A stretch of DNA of 64,000 nucleotides from Pseudoalteromonas sp. UG3-2. Lineage in GTDB: Bacteria > Pseudomonadota > Gammaproteobacteria > Enterobacterales > Alteromonadaceae. Position numbers and translations under genes: made by a program. Below the pieces are notes generated by a model. The model saw nothing but the letters and a program-made list of their open reading frames with translations. It did no database searches and was not told the origin of the DNA. The stretch is from the NCBI RefSeq assembly GCF_037120705.1, contig NZ_JAWLJU010000001.1, positions 744,001 through 808,000 of the forward strand. Direction: 5' to 3'. Shown here piece after piece: positions 53,945 to 63,828 of this stretch (position 1 is its first letter; every line of letters begins with the position of its first letter).

Positions 53945-54265
53945 TTAATTCCACAGGTATTGCGATAGAATGAGGTTACGCGCAGAAAAAGTGACGCCTT
54001 CAGCCTCTAATTTTTGCTTCTGCTCAGCGAACTTTTTGCTTTCTTCAGGGAAAGAAATCCGTCGCTGACTGTTTACTACTCGATGCCATGGCAAGGTTGA
54101 GTCATCGGGAAGCTGGCGTAGTAACTGCCCGACCTTTCGAGCATGGTTAGGGTAACCTGCTAAAGCAGCTATTTGACCATAAGAAGCCACTTTGCCACGG
54201 GGAATACTGCCGATTAGGGTATATACCCGTTCAGCGAGTTGTTGCATTGCGCTCATAGTGCTCAC
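53945..54265 (-). CDS. Alkyltransferase-like protein (ATL)
   Basis: A 106-residue relative of O6-methylguanine-DNA methyltransferase. The active-site motif reads PWHRV, with W60 replacing the methyl-accepting cysteine of PCHRV, so it cannot accept alkyl groups; ATL proteins flag O6-alkylguanine lesions for nucleotide excision repair. The DNA-binding GKVASYGQIAALAG and HARKVGQLLRQLP are present. An ATG at residue 7 (MQQLAERV) is an alternative start. Its start overlaps the LysR gene's end by 35 bp. Confidence 0.93.
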   Translation of the reverse strand: MSTMSAMQQLAERVYTLIGSIPRGKVASYGQIAALAGYPNHARKVGQLLRQLPDDSTLPWHRVVNSQRRISFPEESKKFAEQKQKLEAEGVTFSARNLILSQYLWN

Positions 54266-55136
54266 TTAATTTGGTTAATTGTTGCCAAAAGTAGCGTGCG
54301 ACCGGCCCATGATGTGAAATGTGTAACCGGTATGCATGAATTTGGGCTTCAAATTCGTCTTTTCTATCAACCACCCGCACGCGTTGCAGCGCCCCTGATT
54401 GTAATTCTTCGCGGCACAGATTGAGTCCAATTAAGCCATACCCGAGCCCTTGTAATAAGTAACGCTTAATCGCCAAGGGATCATCCAACTTCATGACCTT
54501 GGTGCTATTTCGATAGGCTAAGCGTTCGCTGTCAAAATTAAACTTACTTTCCTTCATTGCTAATGACGGGTATTTGGCTAACTCATTAAAGGTCATCTCA
54601 CTGGGCATGTAACCGGCTTTCGCCACTAGGCCTAATTTCACTTTACCGATTGGCATGGACTCTAAGTCTCCGGTGGAATGAAATAAATCAAACCAAGGGC
54701 CTATCCCTAAATTCGCCAAACCTTGCGTCACTTGCTCAAGAGCAAAGAAACGCTTACCGCTGGAAATATTCATTTCCGTGGCAGGAAAATGGCTAAAACC
54801 GTCGGCCAGGATCTGATCAATTTGGCTTTGATACACAATGGGCTCATAGCAAATATTGAAGCTTGGCTCATTCCCCGCGGCAAACTCATTGGCCAGCGAC
54901 GATAAATCACGATGATGGTTAAGTAGCTTTTCTGCTTCAAAATAAAAGCGTCGACCTTGCTCAGTTAACACATTACGATATTTTTCACGCTCAAACAGGG
55001 CAAAGCCAAGGGATTGTTCTAATCTCTTAATAGATTGTGACACTGCAGGTTGGGTTTTGTGCAGTTGCTGAGCGGCATCCGTTAAGCTTGGTGCTTCAGC
55101 AACGGTGCAAAAGACCATAAGGTCAGAAATCTTCAT
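54231..55136 (-). CDS. LysR-family transcriptional regulator
   Basis: A 301-residue LysR regulator. The winged helix-turn-helix is at about 3-60 (SLTDAAQQLHKTQPAVSQSIKRLEQSLGFALFER). The effector domain (about 90-290) includes NICYEPIVYQSQIDQIL. It is divergent from the RND efflux operon across 90 bp, so it probably controls it. The effector is unknown. Confidence 0.92.
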   Translation of the reverse strand: MKISDLMVFCTVAEAPSLTDAAQQLHKTQPAVSQSIKRLEQSLGFALFEREKYRNVLTEQGRRFYFEAEKLLNHHRDLSSLANEFAAGNEPSFNICYEPIVYQSQIDQILADGFSHFPATEMNISSGKRFFALEQVTQGLANLGIGPWFDLFHSTGDLESMPIGKVKLGLVAKAGYMPSEMTFNELAKYPSLAMKESKFNFDSERLAYRNSTKVMKLDDPLAIKRYLLQGLGYGLIGLNLCREELQSGALQRVRVVDRKDEFEAQIHAYRLHISHHGPVARYFWQQLTKLSEHYERNATTR

Positions 55137-55225
55137 AAATATTTTTTATAATGTAGAGAACTTTTTATAATTTTTATTTTATATCTATTTCCTATATTCT
55201 GCACGCAGAAAAAATCGACGTTTTC

Positions 55226-56314
55226 ATGGAGAACAAAATGCTAAGAGTGTTTTCTGGACTTGTACTGGCGCTCATATTAACTGGCTGCCAAGACCAAGCA
55301 GAGCAAGGTAAAAAAGAGTCACCTAACCGCCCGGTAAAAATCCATACAGTGTCTGATCCCAACAGCAACACTTTACGAAGCTTTCCTGCAGAAGTCGTTG
55401 CCAATCAGGGGTCTTATTTAGCATTTCGAGTCAACGGTGAACTTACCGAGTTTCCGGTAAGAGCGGGTCAAGAAGTGCAAAAAGGCCAGCTTTTAGCAAA
55501 GTTAGACCCTGAAGACTTCAATCTGCAATACGAGCAGCGCAAAGCTCAGTTTGAATTAGCCAAAGCCCAGCTGTCACGGATAGAACCTCTTTATGACAAA
55601 GGCATTGCCACCAAAGCCGAATTCGATAAGGCCTTAGCCGATAAGCAAGTGGCGGAGTCCGCGTTCAAGATAGCCAAAACCAACCTTGAATACAGTGAAC
55701 TGAGAGCCCCTTTCAGTGGCACAGTGGCCAAGGTATTTGTTAAAAACTATGAAAACATCCAAGCCAAGCAAAATATTCTGCGTTTAGAAACGCGCGATAG
55801 AATGGACGTGGTGATTCAAGTGCCTGAAAAAATCGTCGCTCGTGTAGACAGAGACACAGACTATCAACCCACCGTTGTGTTTGACGGCTACCCCAGTAAG
55901 TCTTATCCGCTCACCATAAAAGAGTGGGACACTCAGGCAGACCCTGCCACACTCACTTACAAAGTGGTGTTTAGCTTACCTATCCCTGAAGATTTTAACT
56001 TATTCGCCGGGATGTCTGGGCATGTCTATATTGACCCCAGTAAAATCACCAGTCAGAAAAACACCGCCATTATTGTGCCGAATCAGGCGGTGTTCTCTGA
56101 CAAGACGCAAACCCCTAACAACAGTTACGTCTGGGTGTACGATGAAAGCAGCCAAACCGTGACTAAGCGTGAAGTCAGTGTTGGCCAATTAAACCACACA
56201 GGTATTGAAGTGAAGGCTGGGTTAAACCCTGGAGAAAAAATCGTCGCAGCGGGTGTGCACTATCTCAGTGAAGGCGCAAAAGTGAGACCATGGACGAAAG
56301 AAAGAGGCCTGTAA
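55226..56314 (+). CDS. RND efflux periplasmic adaptor, lipoprotein
   Basis: Membrane-fusion protein that links the RND pump to an outer-membrane channel. In 362 residues, a lipobox LTGC (cysteine 17) lies after the signal sequence. The lipoyl/barrel-sandwich halves flank a coiled-coil hairpin (about 85-150, QYEQRKAQFELAKAQLSRIEPLYDKGIATKAEFDKA). A beta-barrel and membrane-proximal domain follow. It ends 1 bp before the pump gene. Confidence 0.94.
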   Translation: MENKMLRVFSGLVLALILTGCQDQAEQGKKESPNRPVKIHTVSDPNSNTLRSFPAEVVANQGSYLAFRVNGELTEFPVRAGQEVQKGQLLAKLDPEDFNLQYEQRKAQFELAKAQLSRIEPLYDKGIATKAEFDKALADKQVAESAFKIAKTNLEYSELRAPFSGTVAKVFVKNYENIQAKQNILRLETRDRMDVVIQVPEKIVARVDRDTDYQPTVVFDGYPSKSYPLTIKEWDTQADPATLTYKVVFSLPIPEDFNLFAGMSGHVYIDPSKITSQKNTAIIVPNQAVFSDKTQTPNNSYVWVYDESSQTVTKREVSVGQLNHTGIEVKAGLNPGEKIVAAGVHYLSEGAKVRPWTKERGL

Positions 56315-56315
56315 T

Positions 56316-59300
56316 ATGAGTTTAGCGAAATGGTCGATTGAAAATAAAGTCATCAGCTGGATGTTTGCCCTGCTGTTACTCATCGCCGGTGTGGTGTCGT
56401 ATTTTGGCTTAGGACAACTGGAAGACCCTGAGTTTACTCTGAAAAAAGCCATGGTGGTGACCATGTACCCTGGCGCCTCGCCACAGCAGGTCGAAGAGGA
56501 AGTCACTTTTCCAATTGAAAACGCCATTCAATCCTTGCCCTATGTGGATTACGTCACCTCTATCTCGTCACCAGGCAAGTCACAAATTACGGTGGAGATG
56601 AAAAGCAGCTACCGTAAAAATGATTTAAAACAGATTTGGGATGAGCTGCGTCGTAAAGTCAACGATTTGTCGCCAAAGCTACCACCTGGCGTGATGGCGC
56701 CAAGCGTCATTGATGACTTTGCCGATGTTTATGGCGAACTCTATGCCATTACTGGTGAGGGCTATTCTTACGACGAGCTGAAAGACTATGTCGACTTCCT
56801 CAAGCGTGAACTGGTGTTGGTGGATGGTGTTAGTAAAGTCACCGTTGCCGGTGAACAGCAGGCGCAAGTTATCGTTGAGATTTCAACCCAAAAACTGTCG
56901 CAACTGGGCATTTCCCCAGACTATATTTTCTCTTTATTGCAATCGCAAAATACCGTTTCCAATGCTGGTAAAATTCGCGTTGGGGATGAGTCTATTCGAC
57001 TCCACCCCACAGGCGAGTTTAATGATGTTGCCGAGCTAGAAGGACTGTTGATTTCTCAACCAGGTGCCAACGAATTGATCTATTTAGGCGATGTTGCCAC
57101 TGTGTCACGAGAATACGCCGAAGTACCTAAGCACATCACCCGCTATGACCAACAACGGGCATTATTAGTCGGGGTTTCATTTACCTCTGGCGTTAATGTA
57201 GTAGAGGTTGGCCAGCGTATTTCCGCCCATCTAGAGCAGCTAGAATATCAACGCCCGTATGGCATGACCATTAATACGGTTTATAACCAACCCAATGAAG
57301 TAGAAACCTCAGTGGATGGTTTTATCATTAGTCTACTTGAGGCCGTTGCCATCGTTATTGTGGTGCTGCTGATTTTTATGGGCGTGAAAAGCGGTATTTT
57401 AATTGGCGGGATCTTGCTGTTAACGGTGCTAGGCACCTTTATCTTTATGAAGATATTCGCCATCGATTTACAACGCATTTCTCTTGGCGCGTTGATCATC
57501 GCCCTAGGTATGCTCGTGGACAATGCCATCGTGGTTACCGAGGGCATCTTAATCAACATTAAGCGCGGACAAACCAAACTCAAAGCTGCCGTCAATATCG
57601 TCGAACAAACCAAATGGCCTCTGCTCGGTGCCACGATCATTGGTATCACTGCTTTCGCCCCCATTGGCTTAAGCTCAGATGCCAGTGGTGAATTTGCCGG
57701 CTCGTTATTCTGGGTATTGTTGATCTCGCTGTTATTGAGTTGGGTTACGGCGATCACCTTAACGCCATTTTTTGCTCATCTGATGTTCCGTGAAACAAAA
57801 AGCAGTCAAGAGCAAAACGCATCACAGCAACAAGACGAAGATCCTTATCAAGGAGCGATTTTTACTGTCTATAAGTCGTTGTTATCGTTTTGCTTAAAGC
57901 ACCGTGTGATGACGCTGATTTTTATGGCGCTATTATTGGTGGCCGCAGTGGTTGGCTTTAAGCAAGTGAAGCAGTCTTTCTTCCCCGCTTCTAATACGCC
58001 GATGTTTTATGTCGATTATTGGCATTATCAAGGGGCCGATATTCGTAGCACCGCACATAATATTGAAAAACTCGAAGCCTTCTTACTTGAAGACCCTTTA
58101 GTCAACGAAGTGACCACTACTATTGGCCAAGGTGCACCACGCTTTATGCTGACCTATTCACCGGAAAAACAATACGATGCCTATGGCCAACTAATCGTTC
58201 GAGTTAAAGACCGTGAAGCCGTGGTTACCATGATTGCGAAGTTACGCGATTATGAGCGCAACAACGAGCTCGATGGTCAATTGAAAATTAAACGCATGGA
58301 AATTGGACCATCCACCGATGCCAAAATCGAAGCGCGTTTCTCAGGCCCAGATCCAGTAGAGCTGCGGCGCCTGGCTGAGCAAGCAAAAGCCATCATTGGC
58401 GAGGATGACAAAGCCTTTAATATTCGCGATAACTGGCGTCAACGCATTAAAGTGATACGACCGCAGTTTAATGAACTTAAAGCGCGCCGCCTTGGGATCA
58501 GTAAGTCCGATCTTGACCAATTGCTGTTGACCTCGGTAAGTGGCAAAAAGGTAGGGTTATATCGCGATGGTACGCAATTGTTGCCTATCATTGCCCGTTC
58601 CCCTGAAGAAGAGCGCCTTAACGTCGAGAACTTAGGCGACCTACAGATATTTAGCCCAGTGCTTAATGTCTACGTACCAGTGTCGCAAATTGTCGATAAT
58701 TTTAGTGTCACTTGGGAAGACAGTTTAATCATGCGTCGCGACCGTAAACGCACCATTACCGTGATGGCAGACCATGATGTTATTGGTGACGAAACCCCAG
58801 CCAAGCTGTTTAACCGCATACGCGCTGACATTGAAGCCATAGAGCTCCCACAAGGCTATGAAATGCAATGGGGCGGCGAATTTGAATCCTCGAGTAAGGC
58901 ACAAAAAGCCATCTTTGGCTCATTGCCACTGGGTTATCTGGCAATGTTTATGATCACCGTATTGTTATTTAATTCAGTGAAAAAACCACTGGTGATTTGG
59001 TCTACGGTGCCACTGGCGATTATTGGTGTCACAGCTGGGTTAGTGCTCTTACAAGCGCCATTTAGCTTTATGGCGCTGCTGGGGTTATTGAGTCTGTCGG
59101 GGATGTTGATTAAAAATGGCATCGTGTTGATGGATCAAATAAACATAGAAACCGCATCCGGTAAAACTCCTTATCAGGCAGTGTTTGATTCCGGTGTCAG
59201 TCGTGTAAGGCCTGTCTCTATGGCGGCGATCACCACCATTTTAGGCATGATCCCCTTATTATTTGATGTCTTCTTCCAATCAATGGCGGTAACCATCATG

Positions 59301-59390
59301 TTTGGCTTAGGCTTTGCTACCATTTTGACCTTAATTGTTTTGCCTGTCTTACACTGTGTGTATTTTGGCATTAAACAACCGCAAGACTAG
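56316..59390 (+). CDS. RND-family efflux pump inner-membrane protein
   Basis: Proton-driven exporter of the HAE1-type RND family, 1024 residues with 12 membrane helices and two large periplasmic loops. The N-terminus has FALLLLIAGVVSYFGLGQLEDPEFTLKKAMV and PGASPQQVEEEVTFPIE. TM4 carries the acidic relay residues in GMLVDNAIVVTEGI, and the second half has GLLSLSGMLIKNGIVLMDQI. It is co-transcribed with the adaptor. No outer-membrane channel gene is present, so it probably uses a TolC encoded elsewhere. Substrate unknown. Confidence 0.94.
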   Translation: MSLAKWSIENKVISWMFALLLLIAGVVSYFGLGQLEDPEFTLKKAMVVTMYPGASPQQVEEEVTFPIENAIQSLPYVDYVTSISSPGKSQITVEMKSSYRKNDLKQIWDELRRKVNDLSPKLPPGVMAPSVIDDFADVYGELYAITGEGYSYDELKDYVDFLKRELVLVDGVSKVTVAGEQQAQVIVEISTQKLSQLGISPDYIFSLLQSQNTVSNAGKIRVGDESIRLHPTGEFNDVAELEGLLISQPGANELIYLGDVATVSREYAEVPKHITRYDQQRALLVGVSFTSGVNVVEVGQRISAHLEQLEYQRPYGMTINTVYNQPNEVETSVDGFIISLLEAVAIVIVVLLIFMGVKSGILIGGILLLTVLGTFIFMKIFAIDLQRISLGALIIALGMLVDNAIVVTEGILINIKRGQTKLKAAVNIVEQTKWPLLGATIIGITAFAPIGLSSDASGEFAGSLFWVLLISLLLSWVTAITLTPFFAHLMFRETKSSQEQNASQQQDEDPYQGAIFTVYKSLLSFCLKHRVMTLIFMALLLVAAVVGFKQVKQSFFPASNTPMFYVDYWHYQGADIRSTAHNIEKLEAFLLEDPLVNEVTTTIGQGAPRFMLTYSPEKQYDAYGQLIVRVKDREAVVTMIAKLRDYERNNELDGQLKIKRMEIGPSTDAKIEARFSGPDPVELRRLAEQAKAIIGEDDKAFNIRDNWRQRIKVIRPQFNELKARRLGISKSDLDQLLLTSVSGKKVGLYRDGTQLLPIIARSPEEERLNVENLGDLQIFSPVLNVYVPVSQIVDNFSVTWEDSLIMRRDRKRTITVMADHDVIGDETPAKLFNRIRADIEAIELPQGYEMQWGGEFESSSKAQKAIFGSLPLGYLAMFMITVLLFNSVKKPLVIWSTVPLAIIGVTAGLVLLQAPFSFMALLGLLSLSGMLIKNGIVLMDQINIETASGKTPYQAVFDSGVSRVRPVSMAAITTILGMIPLLFDVFFQSMAVTIMFGLGFATILTLIVLPVLHCVYFGIKQPQD

Positions 59391-59398
59391 CAAACTTT

Positions 59399-59422
59399 GG
59401 CCCCTAGTATCTATTAGGGGCC
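59399..59422. terminator. Hairpin between RND pump gene and rluF
   Basis: An 8-bp GC-rich stem (GGCCCCTA/TAGGGGCC) with an 8-nt loop lies between the convergent RND and rluF genes. The following sequence is only mildly T-rich. Confidence 0.7.
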
Positions 59423-59443
59423 ATTCACTCTTCAGATAGAGTG

Positions 59444-60346
59444 TTACTTTTTAAGTGACAGCGTCCCTTTTACGCGCTTCGGCTTGTTATGCTTAGCGTT
59501 TGTTGTCGGTTTAGCATGACGGCCTCTACCGCCATTACTTCTTGGCTTGGCACTGCGTTCGGATACGGCTTTTGCGGCTGATGCAGCCTTAGCATCGCTT
59601 TTAGGACTGCCTGCACCTGCGGATGCCTCTTGCGTTTTACTCGACGCTTCAGTGGCCTGATTAATCGCCCGCATTTCTTTGTCTGATAGATGACGCCATT
59701 GCCCGGCAGCCAAGCCAGACAAATCAACGTTCATTATTCTAACTCGTTTTAGCTTGGTCACTTCATAACCAAAGTACTCACACATACGGCGAATTTGGCG
59801 ATTTAGACCCTGAGTTAACACTATGGTAAATGATTTCGCGCCGCGCTTTGTGACTTTACAGGGCTTAGTTACCGTGCCAAGAATTGGCACGCCAGCAGCC
59901 ATACGTTTTACAAAGCGTTCATCAATGGGTTTATCCACCACCACTTCATATTCTTTTTCGTGATTATTGCCAGCACGAAGAATTTTATTCACCATATCGC
60001 CCTGATTGGTAAGAAAGATTAGGCCTTCTGAGGGACGGTCTAAGCGACCAATGGGGAAGATCCGCTCGGGGTAGTTGATAGCACTGACAATGTTGCTTTT
60101 AATTTTGCGCTCAGTTGTACAGGTAACGCCAACGGGTTTGTTGTAAGCAATAAATACCGCCTTGGGTTTGGCTTTTAATGGCTTATTATCAATAGCAACG
60201 GTGTCCGCATCTGACACTTTAAGTCCCATCTCGGCGACTTCGCCATTGACTTTAACGCGCCCTGAAGAGATTAAAGTATCTGCTTCACGACGGCTACAGA
60301 ATCCAGTTTCGCTGATGTATTTATTTAGGCGCTTTTGCTCAGTCAC
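59444..60346 (-). CDS. rluF: 23S rRNA pseudouridine synthase RluF
   Basis: Converts U2604 of 23S rRNA to pseudouridine. In 300 residues, an S4 RNA-binding domain (about 5-55, [20 protein letters not shown]) precedes the RsuA/RluB-type catalytic domain. The catalytic aspartate is in [17 protein letters not shown], followed by [17 protein letters not shown]. The C-terminal 70 residues (after about 230) are a basic, low-complexity A/K/S-rich tail. It is convergent with the RND operon. Confidence 0.94.
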   Translation of the reverse strand: MTEQKRLNKYISETGFCSRREADTLISSGRVKVNGEVAEMGLKVSDADTVAIDNKPLKAKPKAVFIAYNKPVGVTCTTERKIKSNIVSAINYPERIFPIGRLDRPSEGLIFLTNQGDMVNKILRAGNNHEKEYEVVVDKPIDERFVKRMAAGVPILGTVTKPCKVTKRGAKSFTIVLTQGLNRQIRRMCEYFGYEVTKLKRVRIMNVDLSGLAAGQWRHLSDKEMRAINQATEASSKTQEASAGAGSPKSDAKAASAAKAVSERSAKPRSNGGRGRHAKPTTNAKHNKPKRVKGTLSLKK

Positions 60347-60432
60347 GATACAACCACTTTGTGTAAAAAACCGCTATTGTAAAGCTTCTCGAGCCATTAG
60401 ACTAATAAATTCAGTACTTTCATAAAGCAAAG

Positions 60433-61518
60433 TTACTGCCCAGCCTTTACTGATGGTGAAGAGTTGGCCGCAAGCCACGCTAAAGAAAACTGATACGTCT
60501 GCTGCGACTGAGTGGCTAAGCTCATACTGGTATAGTCAAGCCTTTGCCAATCTAGCTCGTCAGCAATCCATTGATATTGCGTAATGTTGTATTTGGTAAC
60601 CACTCTTAAGTCAAAGGCTATTTCATCATGTTGCGACCAAAATGGATGGCCATGAAAGTGGTCGTACGCGCTGATTAATGCCCACGCCCCCATCATAAAA
60701 TGACCGCCAACGGAGGCGTTAAGTTTGCCACGATGAATTAATGCAAAACTATCTGAAAGCCAATCAAACCCACCTACCACCACCTGTTCGCTCAGGTTTG
60801 GCGCTGCAATCGCGCCCATGGCCATTAAATCTGATGCGCTCCAAATCAGGTTAGTGTCAGGGTAACGCTTAAGTAACTTGGTGGCTTTATCCATCGCCTG
60901 CTTTTTCGACCAGCCAGCATACACCACTTGTTGGATAGCAATGTTTTGCTGCTTAAAAAAACGCTCAGCCCCAGCTTGGCGTAATTCTGACTCTGCGCCA
61001 TAGTGGCCATTAATCAAAATAGGGTAAATCTGATTATGCCCTTTGTTTTTTGCCTGCTGATATAAAGCCTTGGCTAAATCAAATCCAGCTTGTTCATTAT
61101 TATGATGAATTTCACCCAACCAGTATGGGAAACGCTGTTTTGGCTTGCCCACTGCCTGTAATTCGGGGCCAGACAGAGTACGCTCCAATGTAATATGTTT
61201 GACCTTGTATTTGTCTAGTAAGGTGAGGGTTTGCTCAGCGCCACTGGGGTAATTAATTAATAATACATAATCTGGCGTAGCGCGGTAAGCTAAGTACTTT
61301 TCTAACTGTTGTAGCTGGATAATGCGATTGCCTTCACCGTAAATGACCTCAAGCTCAACGCCGAGTTCCGCCGCAGCCGCTCGAGTAATGGCTTCAACCC
61401 GTTGCCAAAATGGCTCACCTGGCAGTGAAGGGTTAACAAACAGCATACTAATAGGCTGCTTAGCCAGAACTGGCTGTGAACATAGCAAAAACACAAAGAT
61501 GATCAGCAGTCTAGTCAT
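60433..61518 (-). CDS. Periplasmic ABC-type substrate-binding protein, orphan
   Basis: A 361-residue type-I periplasmic binding protein starting MTRLLIIFVFLLCSQPVLAK, a signal peptide; the frame is open further upstream to 61584 but only inside the neighbouring gene. The mature part has MLFVNPSLPGEPFWQRVEAI, then GFDLAKALYQQAKNKG and VVVGGFDWLSDSF, typical of sugar-type binding proteins. No permease or ATPase is nearby. It overlaps the DUF418 gene and may serve as a sensory subunit rather than a transporter part. Confidence 0.82.
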   Translation of the reverse strand: MTRLLIIFVFLLCSQPVLAKQPISMLFVNPSLPGEPFWQRVEAITRAAAAELGVELEVIYGEGNRIIQLQQLEKYLAYRATPDYVLLINYPSGAEQTLTLLDKYKVKHITLERTLSGPELQAVGKPKQRFPYWLGEIHHNNEQAGFDLAKALYQQAKNKGHNQIYPILINGHYGAESELRQAGAERFFKQQNIAIQQVVYAGWSKKQAMDKATKLLKRYPDTNLIWSASDLMAMGAIAAPNLSEQVVVGGFDWLSDSFALIHRGKLNASVGGHFMMGAWALISAYDHFHGHPFWSQHDEIAFDLRVVTKYNITQYQWIADELDWQRLDYTSMSLATQSQQTYQFSLAWLAANSSPSVKAGQ

Positions 61519-62611
61519 TTGTTTTAGCACTTTTGATAATGGCTTTTTGCAGTAAGTATTCAAACGGCCCTTGCTGGAAAACACGGAAATAAGCCAATGA
61601 CAGTAATACCTGAATTATAGCTGCCCCGACAAAAATGGCGAAGTAGTCGATGCGATTGTAATGACTTACCGCCTCAGGCTGAATAAACATAAAAAAGCTG
61701 ACAAAAACAATGGAGTGCAGCAAATACCAGGTTAAGGCCATGCGACCAACCTTTTGTAAGCCCTGAAGTTTACTAATGCCTGCTCGAATTAGAGACTTAA
61801 TAATAACCAAATAAAACAAAGAAACCGGCACCGCACACAGCCAGTTTAACCCCGCAAAAAAGTCACTGGCGACTTTTTTCTCAATCACAAAACCAAGCAG
61901 TGCAACAATCAACGCGGTAATGGTGAACAACATTATTTTGTGGATAGGCTCTTGCCGCTCCAGCGATAACCAGCCACGACGATAGATAATCATGCCAAGC
62001 AGCATGAGGCCTGCGGTGTTCCAGAGCGTGATAAAAGGTATTAGAAGGCTCATAATGATGAAGTACAGCGCATTCATTTCGAGTAGAGCCCAATAGTTCT
62101 CAGGTAGTTGTTGTAAGAAAGCAGTAAATTCTGGTGATTGACGATTAATCTCAGTGTTAGGTTCAATTATATTTAGCAAAGTTAACAACAGCGCCGGAGC
62201 AACAATAAAAATGGTGGCATAACGCTTTAGTTTACTTATATTGTTGTGCACAAAATGTAACACAAAAAAACCAGATAAAGCATAGCTAAATAGGATGTCA
62301 CCAGGCCATATCAGTGCACCATGGAGTATGCCAATAACCATTAACCATCTCAAACGTACGACTACATGATTATGGTTAGGGTATTTTTTTAATTGAATTA
62401 ATAAAGCCGCGCCAAATAGCATGGCAAATAATGAACGAAATCGGCCGTCAAAAAATAAAGTATTCACGGTAGCAAATAAAGGATCTAGGTAATTCTTTGG
62501 TGCATCGGGGACATAGCCATATTCGAAGTTGGCCATATGGATGAGATTCATGGATAATAGGCCAAGCACAGCAAGACCTCGAACAGCATCCATGACAATA
62601 TTTCTATTCAT
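61511..62611 (-). CDS. DUF418 family membrane protein
   Basis: A polytopic membrane protein of 366 residues from the ATG at 62611 (MNRNIVMDAVRGLAVLG). About nine hydrophobic helices are visible. DAVRGLAVLGLLSMN and RFRSLFAMLFGAALLI are the DUF418/acyltransferase-like family signatures, and GRMALTWYLLHSIVF is in the C-terminal part. It overlaps the EAL/HDOD gene at its start and the binding-protein gene at its end. Function unknown. Confidence 0.85.
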   Translation of the reverse strand: MNRNIVMDAVRGLAVLGLLSMNLIHMANFEYGYVPDAPKNYLDPLFATVNTLFFDGRFRSLFAMLFGAALLIQLKKYPNHNHVVVRLRWLMVIGILHGALIWPGDILFSYALSGFFVLHFVHNNISKLKRYATIFIVAPALLLTLLNIIEPNTEINRQSPEFTAFLQQLPENYWALLEMNALYFIIMSLLIPFITLWNTAGLMLLGMIIYRRGWLSLERQEPIHKIMLFTITALIVALLGFVIEKKVASDFFAGLNWLCAVPVSLFYLVIIKSLIRAGISKLQGLQKVGRMALTWYLLHSIVFVSFFMFIQPEAVSHYNRIDYFAIFVGAAIIQVLLSLAYFRVFQQGPFEYLLQKAIIKSAKTND

Positions 62612-63828
62612 TAATACACACGGTTCTTGTACATATCGGCCCAATTAATGGCAGCGGCATGAAAGTCTGGCAAATTCTCATCTTTATAGTTTAGAAAACT
62701 ACACGCCTCTTGTAATTGCCACCAGCTACCCGACTCATAGGCTTTAACAATATTTAGAATATAAAACAAAGTATTGGGTTTGCCAATCAAGGCATCGTGA
62801 AGTTGTTCTGGGAAAGGCAGTTTGTTAACCACCTGCTCCATTGGCCGGTCTAAAATAGCGTCAAGCAGAGAAAATAACCCCGTCATAAAGCTCATATTGA
62901 TAACGCCTGGCGCAATTTGTTGTGCGATAAGCTCACAAAAGCGCGAACGCACTATGGATAAACGGGTTAATTCAGTCGGCTTTCCTTCAGCCACGTGGGC
63001 GGTCATGATTAGATTAACGAACTTTTTCACCCGTTCGTTGCCAAGATACACCAAGGCTTGTTTCAGCGATTCGATACGACTTTTAATTGGGAAAACGCCG
63101 GAATTAATCAGTCTTAAGAGCTTGTACGCCAACGCAGTATCCTGAGCAAAGAGCTCCGCAATACGATTAATACTCATATTTGGTTTCAGCGCTTCTTCGT
63201 AAATTAGCATCACAATGACATAGTTAATTTCGATGTCTTTTTGTGTAATCATTTTCGGTTTAGCGAAGAAGTAGCCTTGGAAGAATTGAAACCCCATTTT
63301 TTTGGCTTGTTCAAACTCTTCTTCGGTCTCGACTTTTTCAGCTAATAGCTTGATGTTTTTGCGTGCCTTTATCATCCCGACCACTGGCCCTAGGGTATCG
63401 AGTGGGTTCTGCATGACATCAAATTTAATCAGTCGAATAAGCTTTAAAAAAGGGTCCCATTCTTTGGAATATTGAAAATCATCTAACGCGAGACGAAAGT
63501 TGCTGTGAAATAGCGTTCTTATTTTTTCGTAATTTTCTTTAGTGGGAGGAATAGTTTCAAGCAGTTCTAAAATGACATCATTAGACGGCAAAAACTGACA
63601 CAGGTCCTGATCGAGAGAATCCGGCCCTATATTGATTAATGCTTTTTTTCCTGATGTCAGATACCGCGTGCCTAAATTTAATTGATTATTCATGATCAAT
63701 TTAGCCGTCGCTGCATCATCTGCAATATTAGGAAAGCTATTTTTTACACCATCGCGAAACAACAATTCGTATGCAACAACTTGTTTTTTACGATTAAATA
63801 TGGCTTGGCGAGCCACAAAAACCTTCAA
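62611..63828 (-). CDS. EAL/HDOD signalling protein
   Basis: A 405-residue soluble protein of the YuxH type. The N-terminal part (about 1-190) is a degenerate EAL domain: it opens FVARQAIFNRKKQVVAYELLFRDG, with ELL instead of EAL, and lacks most catalytic acids, so it is probably not a phosphodiesterase. An HDOD domain (about 200-390, MSINRIAELFAQDTALAYKLLRLINS and LFSLLDAILDRPMEQVV) follows. Such proteins work as regulators in c-di-GMP or motility control. It is first in a three-gene leftward unit with the DUF418 and binding-protein genes. Confidence 0.9.
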   Translation of the reverse strand: MKVFVARQAIFNRKKQVVAYELLFRDGVKNSFPNIADDAATAKLIMNNQLNLGTRYLTSGKKALINIGPDSLDQDLCQFLPSNDVILELLETIPPTKENYEKIRTLFHSNFRLALDDFQYSKEWDPFLKLIRLIKFDVMQNPLDTLGPVVGMIKARKNIKLLAEKVETEEEFEQAKKMGFQFFQGYFFAKPKMITQKDIEINYVIVMLIYEEALKPNMSINRIAELFAQDTALAYKLLRLINSGVFPIKSRIESLKQALVYLGNERVKKFVNLIMTAHVAEGKPTELTRLSIVRSRFCELIAQQIAPGVINMSFMTGLFSLLDAILDRPMEQVVNKLPFPEQLHDALIGKPNTLFYILNIVKAYESGSWWQLQEACSFLNYKDENLPDFHAAAINWADMYKNRVY

